Shown here: positions 23,139-34,300 of the stretch, one piece after another
How the letters are laid out: the number at the start of each line of letters is the position of its first letter
Numbering within the stretch: the stretch's first letter is position 1
The notes under the pieces: model-generated
Seen by the model: only the letters and a program-made list of their open reading frames with translations
Told to the model about the DNA's origin: nothing
Database searches by the model: none
NCBI RefSeq assembly: GCF_021130785.1
Contig: NC_060210.1
Location: 186,194,501 to 186,258,500, forward strand
Reading direction: 5' to 3'
Source of the DNA: Homalodisca vitripennis
Taxonomy: Eukaryota; Arthropoda; Insecta; Hemiptera; Cicadellidae
Length of the DNA stretch: 64,000 nucleotides
Program-made: the position numbers and the translations under genes

Positions 23139-24362
23139 CACCACAAGCATTACTCTAGTCTGACTCTAGAATAATTGATATAGGTGTCCCTCAGGGTTCA
23201 ATTCTGGGTCCTTTCCTGTATATAGTGTATGTCAATGACTTTCCTAGAGTTGAAAATGTTTTTATGACAATGTATGCTGATGATGTAAGTGGCATGTGCT
23301 GGGCTAATAATTTAGAGAGTTTGATAGATGTTCTTGGGAATTTTGTTAATACTGCAAAGTCTTATTTTAAAGACCTTAAATTAGTTCTTAATAGTAATAA
23401 AACTGAGATGGTTTCTTTTGGTTTAACTTCGGCAGGATTGAATGTGTCAGTCACATCAGATAACGGGGTTGAATTAACAAGTAATGATTGTGTTAAGTTT
23501 CTTGGTCTATTCATAGACAAATGTTTTTCCTGGACAAATCACATTAATCATGTAAGGTCCAAATTGCTGTCAGGAATATTTTTGTTGAGACGTCTTTCTG
23601 TTTATTTTGATATTGTAACTCTAAGGAGAGTGTACTTTGGGGTGATATACGCGTACCCCTTTATCTCTTATGGTTTGTTGTTGTGGGGATGTACCTTTAA
23701 TTGCCATGTTGAAAAAATCTTTGTCCTTCAAAAGAAGGCACTAAGAGTTATGTCTAAGGTAGATTCAAGGAGGACATGTAAAGACTTGTTTGTTAAGTAT
23801 GACATAATGACTATTTATGCTATGTATATTTTCCAGGTAGTTGTACTTGTAAAAGAAGATGAAGTCTATACAATGTTAGGCTCTAATATACACAATCACA
23901 ACACAAGGCAGAGATCTGATTTTTACAGACTGAGGCAAAATTACTCTCGAACTGAAAACAGCCCCTTTATTAAGGGAGCAATTTTTTATAACAGGCTTCC
24001 CAATCATCTGAAACAATTAACGGAGCAAAATTTTAAAACAGGACTGAAAAAAGTGGCTAATAAGTAAAGCACCATATTCTTTAAATGATTTGGCCTGAAC
24101 TTCAAAATTGTGTAGGTAAAGTAGGCTTCATTATTAATTTATTTTAGATCCAAGCTCAATTATTTGCATGTGCTATTTTGCATCTGCATGTACGATATTG
24201 CATGTTTTATTTTATTTCATGTATTATGTTAATGATTTGCTTGTTTAGCTTGTATTATAGGCTATTGTATGCATATGTATTTATAATTATAATTGACTGC
24301 TTGTTTGACTATGTCTATGCATGTATTATGTTTCAAACAATAAATGAAAAAAAAAAAAAAAT
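23139..24362 (+). mobile_element. 5'-truncated LINE (Jockey/CR1-type) with poly-A tail
   Basis: The sequence opens inside the RT (VPQGSILGP, motif B, at about 23188-23214), continues through YADD (motif C) and the post-RT region, and ends with an AATAAA-type signal and an A-run at about 24344-24361. 5' truncation plus a poly-A tail is the typical outcome of LINE retrotransposition. Clear target duplications were not found. The clade is uncertain between Jockey and CR1-like. Confidence 0.85.
23225..24067 (+). pseudogene. C-terminal part of LINE reverse transcriptase, open frame
   Basis: A continuous frame of about 280 codons. It begins in the RT palm: VNDFPRVENVF, then MYADDVSG at about residues 17-24 with the catalytic Asp pair. 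It continues through the thumb (KFLGLFIDKCFSWTNHINHV) and the post-RT segment YGLLLWGCTFNCHVEKIF, with the conserved HNHNTRQRSDF and FYNRLPNHLKQL near the end. Lack of internal stops suggests a recent insertion. It cannot act as an RT because the endonuclease, fingers and motif A are missing. The ATG used is internal to the original ORF. Confidence 0.85.
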
Positions 24363-24589
24363 ACATGGCACTGTACTAATAAGTAGTGAAAAGGGTTACG
24401 AACAGGGTTTGATCATTTGTTAACACTATCTCAAAAGTCTGTGGTCATATTTTGCACATATTTTATATATGTGTAATACGTGGCAACTATCTTGACCACC
24501 TTGTTAGAGCTTTCTTATCTTTTATAATAGTGAATTAAATTCTAATTAATAAAATAAAACCATTTCAATTTGGTTAAAACTTTAATCCA

Positions 24590-24760
24590 TTTCATAACAC
24601 TTCCCCTTCTTCCAAGGATACACGACTGAGATTAATACCAAAAATCCTTTCTCATGGAACTTGACAGGAGGCGGCTCATACCCCTAATCTTAACCCATCC
24701 AGAATATCCTATCACTCCAGAAGCAGCGCAAAGGCCTTTTTAGGAAAAGTTTTTTTGCGC
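24590..24760 (-). repeat. Unclassified dispersed repeat, fragment (inverted)
   Basis: The phrase CCAGAATATCCTATCACTCC followed by AGAAGCAGCGCAAAGGCC recurs near 46745 in the same orientation and inverted near 49330 and 60755. It belongs to an unidentified interspersed family with at least four substantial copies in this window. Confidence 0.75.
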
Positions 24761-25168
24761 AAAGTGCAATTTCTCAAGTTATTGTCCATAGAGAAAAAAA
24801 ATCGACAAGCGAAGCTACAAGTAACGTTTATCATATATTTTATCAACGACTTTATATTCGCCAGAAATTACTTGAAAATTAGCTGAAACTTCTTTGTATG
24901 TAAAAATCTTTAATATGCTGCTGTATAAAGCAAAGATAACATGCACAAGAGATTTTGTCTTGGTAAACATGTTTAATCTAAACAGCGGGGTTTACAAGCT
25001 GAAGATCATTAACTCATTAGACCTTGTCACTCATTGCGAGGCTTTTCACAATACGTTGAGCCATCTAACGTTGACTTAGTTCTTGTGCAGTTTTCTTCCT
25101 GTAAAAGTATTGGCATTGTTTTGGTTTCAATGTTCAATAATTTATACTTTAACACTTAACACTTTAAC
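24761..25168. other. Upstream region of acid phosphatase gene A
   Basis: This holds the presumed promoter and 5' leader of gene A. I see no convincing TATA box or initiator. Several ACTTTAAC/CACTTAAC repeats lie just before the ATG (about 25147-25168). Confidence 0.4.
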
Positions 25169-25369
25169 ATGATAAATGAACTCATAGCAAATACAAATTG
25201 TCGCGCATGCGGGTTGGCAATAGTGATCGCTGTATCTACATTTGTGTCTGTTTATCTTCTCACCAACCAGTTATTCGACAATAGTGACTCGCACATATCA
25301 ACAGATTTATTCGCTGGTGCTAACGTGATAGGTTCTAGAGCCTCAAATTCACTGCAGTTCGTTACAATC
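25169..25369 (+). CDS. Gene A exon 1: membrane anchor and start of phosphatase fold
   Basis: 67 codons from the ATG at 25169, ending in phase 0 before GTAAGTAC. It encodes a short N terminus, a hydrophobic segment ACGLAIVIAVSTFVSVYLLT, and ends with the family beta strand LQFVTI that leads into the catalytic motif. Exon 1 of genes B and C has the same layout and ends at the same codon position. Confidence 0.88.
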
Positions 25370-28300
25370 GTAAGTACGTATTTTCTGGGCATCATAGTCC
25401 TTACAATTACTAGACATCAACGAAGACTGAAAGAGTAGAATGATCGTAGTGTAATCTATATATATATATAAAACAAAGTCGGGGTAGCCACGGGTAACTG
25501 CTGGTATTAAATATACGAATTTAGGATGACAAGCATGTACAAACGTACTTATCTGTCAAATTGTACTTGTAACCCGATGTTCCGTTAAATTAACTGTTCC
25601 TTAAAGGTGGATACTGTGACCCACGACATTCCTTTTATCATACTTGTAACTCAAGAGTGGCTCTACCAATTATAGTGATCTTTCTCAATAACCATTCAAA
25701 TATAGTAAAAGTTCATGGAAAAATAAGGCAAATAAAAAAAAGGAAACGATTGTTTATATAGTAGTACAGTTTCAAAGAGTCTGTTGAACGTAATCTACTG
25801 TTCTGTGCAAACACTGTTTTAGGACAGCATAACAACATGCTTAATCAATTTAACCACTATTTTAAATTTGTATTTATAGTCTTGTAAGCATATAGAGAGC
25901 TTAATAGCAACAATTCTTATTTCAATAAGAAACATCTAAGTAAGAAAATTAAAGTTTTTACTAAAAATGTACTTTTAACTGTTTATTTTAGTAAATATTA
26001 AGTATGAAGTGCTTGGTCAGTACTGTAAGGCAGATATCAAAGGCAAAGTTACTAATTTGCTATAAATTTAATGACTGTTATAAAACCATCTTAATTGTCT
26101 TCTGACAGAAGTAAGCTTCTTATACCTGTGTATGCGTATATATAGTAGGGAAGTTATAGCATGACCGGTGGGATGCGCGTGAGGAGTGGAGGAGGTGAGC
26201 GCGTGGGGGCACAATCTAGAGTAGGGGAGTGAATACGGTGCTACTACCCCTACTGAGAGTTTTCGGCTCAGGGCTCATAGTGGTGGCGGGAGCCGAATAT
26301 TGTAGTGTTTGCCAACATTTCTAGACCCTTATGTTCTTACCACGGTAGTCTTTTATGATGAGCAATTTAGTATAGGAGACCTTGAGAATATTTGAACATT
26401 TCTAGACTCTTTTGTAGTTACGGCGACGGACTTTTATGATGGGGAATTCAATACAGGAAATCTTGGAAATATTGGGACCGGATGTACGTGATCTTAACAA
26501 TGACTATGTTCTGCCGAAATTGTGTTCATAGCTCACCCTTCTTAATGAGTTCGCAGTAGAGATACCTGGTGGTAAGAAAGGGTTCTCATAAATTGGGAAG
26601 GGGTAGGAATTTATATTATTCTTGATCTCCAACGACGACAACAGTTCAGAATTGTAATTGTTACGCTTTGTTAGCCATTAAAATTCAATTTATCATATAC
26701 TAACCGTGTAAGCTTCAGGATTTACGATAGTAGATACAATTATACACTACAAAATTTTCAACTGACATAGCCTAGCTGCTAAATTAAAAATTAATATAAA
26801 ACTAGTTAAACTAATTTGTCAATATACACAGTAGAATAAGAAAAAACTCAGTTTTATCTACCAACTTGTATCAAGTTAATTTAATGATGTATACTTAAAA
26901 TAACAATAACGCCAACGATCCACACGCAATAGTTAACATAACAAAACCCCGTTGTCGATGAAAATTATTTATTGTTCTTCGAACTACACCCAAATCAAAA
27001 TTGTCCAGATCACTTTTAGTATGTTTGCGTTTTCTTACTTTGTTGGGCGTACTAAAAGAATTGCCAATTGGACTTATAATTTTTTTCCTCCTTCAAAATT
27101 CGTCTCAGCGTACTTTCAGAAATTCCAGTTGCCTCTACGACACGCTGTTGAACTTTCTTCAAATTTATAAGTGTGTTGGTTTCTGCTTCCCGTTTCATAA
27201 AATGGTAAACATTTGCAATCACTTCTCTTGTTTGGCCGTGTATAACCTTTCTACCTCCAATTTTACTTTTTACATTACGATCCATCACAAACTCTTTACT
27301 TAAAACGTAATGAGCACAACGCAATTAATTCACAAATTGTATTGCAACTCGTGAATTGGCACAAGCGAATGTTTTTTGGGCGGCACGTATAGAAGACTGG
27401 TGACCGAAGTTCACAAGGCTAAATAAACAGACTGAGCCGCTCCACCCCCACCACTTTAGTTCCGTCTTTGCCTATGGCGCATCTCGAAGTCACCGGTCAT
27501 GCTATAACTTCTCTACAATACAAGTGAATAAAAAGTCAGGACCCCCCTCTATTGTGTTCTAAAGTTTATATAAGGAGATATCCTTTGGGTAGTGGCGCAA
27601 TGTGGAAAGGAAGTTTCATTTGGTGATTTTAAAATTTTTTGTCATCGAAAATGCGAGATTTTAGGGGCAACTCAACAATTTCAAATGTAAACCCTCTCAA
27701 GTGACACCTTATTTTAAAGAGCAAAAAAAAAAAAAAAAAAAAGAAACGTAAAGAATTTGTGACAACTAGAGATCGCTATCTCAATAGCTATCCAAAATAA
27801 TAGCTAGAGTTACCAGAACAATATGTTTAATAACTTATCATGTTGCAAAGTCAAATCAATAATTGTTCAAACTGAAAGCCACCTACTATTTGGCAGTTAG
27901 ACAAGCGTACGGTAAGCTCCTCTCTCACGTTCTGAAAAGTCTGAAATGGCATTTAGTTGCAGGCTTCATCAATCCTGTTTCTTAAATCTTCAACGTTTTC
28001 GATTGGTGTTATGCAAATTATGGATTTAATGTGACCTCATAGTAAAAAGTTCATGTGTAAGGTCCGAAGGCCACACAGGCCATTCTATTAGACCATGCCT
28101 ACCAATCCACTGATCACGTAGTTGAGTTCCCAAGACTACGGTGATGTGCTGGAGCACTATCCTGCAGGAAGTGAACGATGTCTTCAAATTCATGTTCATT
28201 TCCCCTAATAACAGTAGTTATTGCCAGAAATATTGGTTCTTGTAACATTTTCAAATATAGTTCTCCATTTAAAATTCCCATTAATAAAAAATGGTCCACA

Positions 28301-31300
28301 AATATGATACCCAAAAGTCTCGACCCACACATTTAATTTTTCTGGGTATTGGGTGCAGAATTCACGGAAAACATGGCGATTTTTTGTGTTTCAGTACCTG
28401 CAGTTGTGTTTGTTTACAGCACATTGATAAAAAACTGTATTCATCACTGAACACAATGTTTCGAACAAACAATGGATGAGCATAAATTAATGTTTCCATT
28501 TCCTCACAAACTTATAGACTACGGTCTGGATCGTCTTCATTTAACTCATGTATAAGCTGAATGTTATAAGGGGAAAGTTATTTTCTTCATTAAGCGTCCT
28601 ACAGACCCTTGGGAAACGTCGCAAAGATTTGCTACTAATCTTGTGGACTGCTGCGGATCTTCAATACATTGTGCTACAATTTCAAACTGTTTGTCTTCGC
28701 CTAAAGCAGGCCGACCTAGGCGTGGAGCATCTGAAATGTATCCAGATACTCGAAACTTTTTAACTGAGTTCTTAAGTATTTCCTTGTCACAGGTCTATTA
28801 GGATGTGCATTAAACTGCCTTTCTGCCTCATGATAATTTTTGTTCAAAGCCCCGAAAATAGATATCATTTATACTTTATCGTTGAGACTACGGAGCATTA
28901 TTACTCGTAGGCAGTAATAATTTGAGAATAATATTTAAAAGTAAGAATGACCAAGCGATTCATAATCAATAACTGTAATAACACTAAAACACACGAACAT
29001 ATCTCTAAACACTTCACGAAACAGTAGCCACACAATATTGATACCACTGGATAATAACCATTCTAAAAGTATGACTTGTTCTAATGAGATTGAAACAAAG
29101 AAGATACTTGTTTGTACTAAGTCGTAGTTTGAACCAGGAAAGCCCGGTCACTCTTTGTAAATAAACTTCTTATCAGTGTATATTCTAATCATCATTGAAT
29201 CCTTCGCCCATTGCATTCCTAAATGATTCATAACACAAACGACCAATAACCCGGTTTCCACACAGACGGTAACTTTATAACAATTAAAATGTAAATGAAA
29301 ACACTTTATTAAAATTTGGACGACCTATATTATTTATATGGGAAAGAGATAGCTATTTCTGGTTTTCACCATTCTTTAAGTTTTTTGTGCTCTTCAAAAT
29401 GAGGGGTCACTTGAGAGGTGTTTAAGGTTGTAATATTTGAGTTACCCCCAAAATCCCGCATTTTTAGGGGACATCGAAAATGTTCACAATTACCAAATGA
29501 AACTTTCTTTACACATTGCACCACTACCAAAATTTATCTCTTTATATAAACTTTAGAACAAAATAGAGGGGACCCTGACTTTTTATTCATTCTGTATATT
29601 TCCTTGATCGGGAAAATAAGGCAAAATTAATTATGGGACACAGATAGTAAGACCGGAACTAACTACAATGGCTATGAATATAAACTTTTTGATAAATAAA
29701 TATTTTCTCGATACTGGCAACAAGCAAAACTCAACATTGGCGTCGGAAATATAATTCACTCGAACCAGAAGTGCTCATTCACGTGCAAAGCCTACGTACT
29801 TGCATTTGAAGCTATGGGTAACTGCTAGTATTAAAATATTATGCGAATGTCGGATAACACGCACACACAAACGAACACATCACATACAGCTGTCAAATTC
29901 TACTTGTAACCCGATGTTCAATGAATGAACTATCTCTTAGAGGCAGCTACTGTGTGGCCCACGAAATTCCCCCTTGAATAATTGTTCGACAAAGTAATAT
30001 GTATACAAACATATTCCTTGATTATACAACAAAGCTATGTTGTTTAAATGATCTTCTATCAGGTTATTAATTCAACCACATGTTTTTTTTTTCCAGTTTA
30101 CGCAGCATGGAAACAGTGCACCTTACGTTACTTACGATAATTATCTCTATAATGTCAACGATACTCGAGTGTGGCCTAATGGACCCAATCAGCTTACTCA
30201 AGTAAGTTTTGTTATATTTTGATTACTTGTATATGTTCAAACTTTGAACTATATTACTAAATTAATTTCTTTTTAAATTTTCCTACGGCAAGTTTAGAAA
30301 TTTAAAACTGTTGTCGGTACTTTGATATTATTCGACGGCTACTATTTTTGGGAGAGTTTTATTACCGGGTGCCTAAAAAACTACATTATTAGAAAGAACA
30401 TTCTTCATTTGACTAACTGTGTGAAAATTACATCTCATTATGACGATCGGTTCTTGTTTTCTGCTTCCCAAAAGGAAGGATACAAACTCTGTCCCTATCT
30501 ACAATTTGTTTTTAGGCTATATAAGTAGATTTAGATTAGGTTATCATGAATACGTTACCAGTAGCATTAAAGTCAAAGATAGCCTTATAAGCAGTCACGA
30601 GATCTGAGCTTGAACTTGGGTGCTATCTCGAGGGATTATTTTCTTTCTTGGTCAGAAGTGTGGAGGTTCATTCTTCATTACCTAAGCCCGCACTGATGGC
30701 CAGGACGTTTACGATCTGTACTTTCCCGACCTCAGATCACGCCGATAATGGCATTCTTTGAAATACAATCTAGATGAACGGAATCCAAACAAGCCGTCAT
30801 TGTAAACGATGCACGTTACAGATTGGGAAAGTTCAAATGTACGATTTGGGAGTGAAAGTTCGCTTTTTGTACAACGGGTTTCTGAGCCAGAACTTCAAGA
30901 AAGAGCTAAAGGCTACAAGCACAACTACAGACCGGACACTGATGAGCGCTGCATTGTTCCTGGCAGGACTGTATCCACCCCAGGGCTACGACCTGTGGGA
31001 CAGAAAGGTGCTTTGGCAACCAATTCCAGTTTTCCCGAACGACAAGGATCACTCTAATGTAAGTTATTCATGATAATATATAATTTAATAATGTTGATTT
31101 TAAAACAGTACTAGCTATATGTTACAAAATGTATGACACGTCATATGTATGGCAAATATCCGAAATCCTATTATCATTTTAAACCTTCCATCGTCAATGA
31201 CAAACTGTAGAGAAATAATACTAACTACACATTGTTAACATATAGACCGATATTAAAATCTTTCCATATGGGGAAGCGTTTTTAATCCGTCATTTTTGAA

Positions 31301-34300
31301 TGTTGGGTTTAGCTCCAGTTCACCTTCCTTTTTATTGCAGCGTCTGGTATCTCGCTGTCTCAGACTTGACTCCTGGAAGACTTGACAGTTGTGCACCTAA
31401 TGAGACAGTGAGTTTTACGAGTCTTTGTAAAGAAAAAAAAAAACAAAGTCAATTTGGTTTTCAAATTAACGTTAATTGTTGCGTTGCCTAGAGCTGAAAG
31501 TACTAAACATATTCAATATAATAGGTACTTAATTAGATCGCTCTTCCTTGCCTATGGGTAGTAGCATCATTAGTTGTTATTGTAGATACGTGTTAAAACA
31601 TATCTTTATTTGATTTAAGAATGTGTTTTTTAAATCGATTGTTTTTGTAAAAATCACTAGGTTTTTATCAGGCCAATCTTAATATTTCTGCTACAAATGG
31701 TAGATTATTCTGAACTGCAGATGCAGTAAATCATTTAAGCCTTCTAGGATTGAGACGTTTAGAACAGTTCTGGTCCATAGCCGCCGTTGTCTCCTCCTTC
31801 TGCATTCCCTTTCTGTTTTCTCCTTTTAATTTATCCTGTGTGTATGGTTTTTCCAATATTGAGATTGTTATCTAAAAATTGCTGCTTTCTCATTGTTCCG
31901 TCACTAAAAGAGATTATTGCATCCATGACACCAGCAACTAATATATTAATTTTTAAGGACATCGATTCCATATTACATGATTAAGACTTTCATTCGGGTT
32001 TTTATCCATGAAGGCATTTCTTAAGCAGATCATCTTTAGTCAAAGGAAATACAAGAGTTGATACAGAGAGAATCCATAGAGGAAGGTATGAAATAGGATA
32101 AGATGAATTATTATATATTATGACAATACTAAATTTACGTTGCAGCATTGCCTCCTGGCGTTGAGGTCGGTGCTGAATTTCAGCGTATACGTATTTTAAA
32201 ATAAAAAATAAATCATAAAATAAACAGTTTACAATTATGATCAATATATCATTGTTTGCAGGAAATAATGTAGCATTTTTGCATGCAAAAAATCAAATAT
32301 CGACATTTTTAATTTTTCGCTAGCTTTATTCTTTTACGGACTAGTAATAAAAAATCAAACTAAAAGAATATGATAGGCTTCCGGAAGTATTTCCTAGAAA
32401 ATTGTTCAAAGTTGTTAAATTGGAACAAACAAATTTCAGGATTTACGGATACTTAATTGAGTGCATTTAAAAAGATAGTACATAAAAATCCTTTTGAATA
32501 ATTCCTTAAGGAGCTGGTCTTGAATCGCAGAGGTTAAGCGTACAGAAAGTAAAACAAAAGGATCTCTTGTACTAGTTGACTAAATCCACAGTTGTCTTGA
32601 CACACTTATAATTATCTTTATTACACATCAGTAACGGTTGTGACACATACCACTATTTCCACATCTCCACACCGAAAAACTCTGCCGTTTACTTTAGGCT
32701 TAGTAAAGATGATATAAACATATATTATAGTTAAATATTGCTCAACCTTAGCATGTTTAAAAGAAGCTATAACGTGATAATTAAATCATAAGGTATGATT
32801 AAAGTCGACTTCACGAATTTTGGTAAATTTTACTACTTGCGTGATGCTTTAACATACTGTAGGTTACAGTTGATATGCCGAAAAGAAATCAATCTTAACA
32901 CTGGTGATAGTACTGTTTTTTTGAATGCAGAGTGTGTTCCCTGCACAATCTCAGGCCTGCCCGCGGTTCCACAAAGCTCAGAAGGAGAGTCTGGAGAATT
33001 TCCAGGAACAGTACGGCTCCAAGACGAGGGCAGTATTGCGATTGGCTCAGAATCTATCTGGGATTGATGTATTTAACCATCAGCTCGCATCTGGGTCACC
33101 CCCACTTCTGGACTCCATGTGGATGCTGTGGGAGAGCATTAAACACGCGGTAAGAAATGAAGAATTCAAGCGTAGAGTTTTTCATATAACATAAGCAAAG
33201 CGGACGTGTGGATGAATATGTTGCATAATTTTGGAACCTTTTTTGGTTAGGTAAAAAAAAGGAATTAAGGTGATGCAGCCAATTTTGAGGTTAGAAAATA
33301 TTTTTTCATGTTAAATTTATAGCCCTTTAAATAACATCCCCGAATAAAAAATAGAAAAAGCTTTGTGACGCGTGAAATTGCAGATGTTTTTGGTGGAAAA
33401 TGTTGTAATTGGAAATGGCAATTTTGTAATAAGGTCAAAATAAATACGGCTGAAAGTAAAAATGTAACATTATTACATCATGTAAACGCGTTGTGGCTTC
33501 AGGAAGTGGCAGGTTTTTCGTTTATGGCTTAAGGAAGTTATATTTTTAATTTAAAAAATATATATTTTTATTAAAAATTATGAAAACTTGTTATGGTTAC
33601 AAAAGGTATAACACAACGGTTCGAGGATTGGAATCTATCCTCTTCGTCCTCCTCCATCTATCCTTCCCAATCTATCCTAAAAAACATAGGGCCAAAAGCA
33701 GCTTGCCTTCACCCCTTCCTCCTCCTGACCATCGCCTTCCTGACCCATTGTTTCAGATGACAGAAGAAAGAGCCGACATCGATTTTCGTGTTAGTATCCT
33801 ACTTTTATTCGTGCCGATGTGATGTGTGATTGTGTTTCTCACACTCGTGAATTGTGCTCGGGAATTCCATTCTCCGAAGTGACAATGCCTGGACTTAACT
33901 CCAAGCAGCTTTTGAGTATATTTAAAACCTTTTCTTTCCCTTCTGTTTTCTCATTTCTGTTCTCTAATTTTGTATGTACTAATACTTCCCCACTGACGAA
34001 GAGGATTGATTCCAATCCTCGAAACGTTTTTCTATACCTTTTGTAACTATAACGATCATAAATGTCCGAAATCCTTTTACCTGTCAAACCTTCCATCGTC
34101 AATAACAAACTTTAAACAAAGAAAAATCTGTTTTTAAATTTTTCCTTGTAATTAAAAATAGAACATATTCTTCTTGCTGAAGCCATTTCCAAAATGTAAA
34201 ACCATTCATAGAGACATGATAGCCATGGCTATTTTTCCTATTATTGTTTTTAGCCTAAATATTTACAGTTGATTTTATTGATACTTTTGTACGAAGACCT

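Larger units (their letters stand above)
25370..30096. other. Gene A intron 1
   Basis: A 4.7-kb intron largely made of two Tc1-like elements (26148-27513 and 27521-29594), bracketed by related sequence at about 25470-25630 and about 29815-29970. No additional exon was recognised. Confidence 0.8.

Noticed and set aside
31300..31491. Open frame with a TTTATTGCAG acceptor and GTGAGT donor inside gene A intron 3
   Set aside because: The peptide has no similarity to the phosphatase fold, and exons 3 and 4 join cleanly in frame without it. A chance cryptic exon is more likely.
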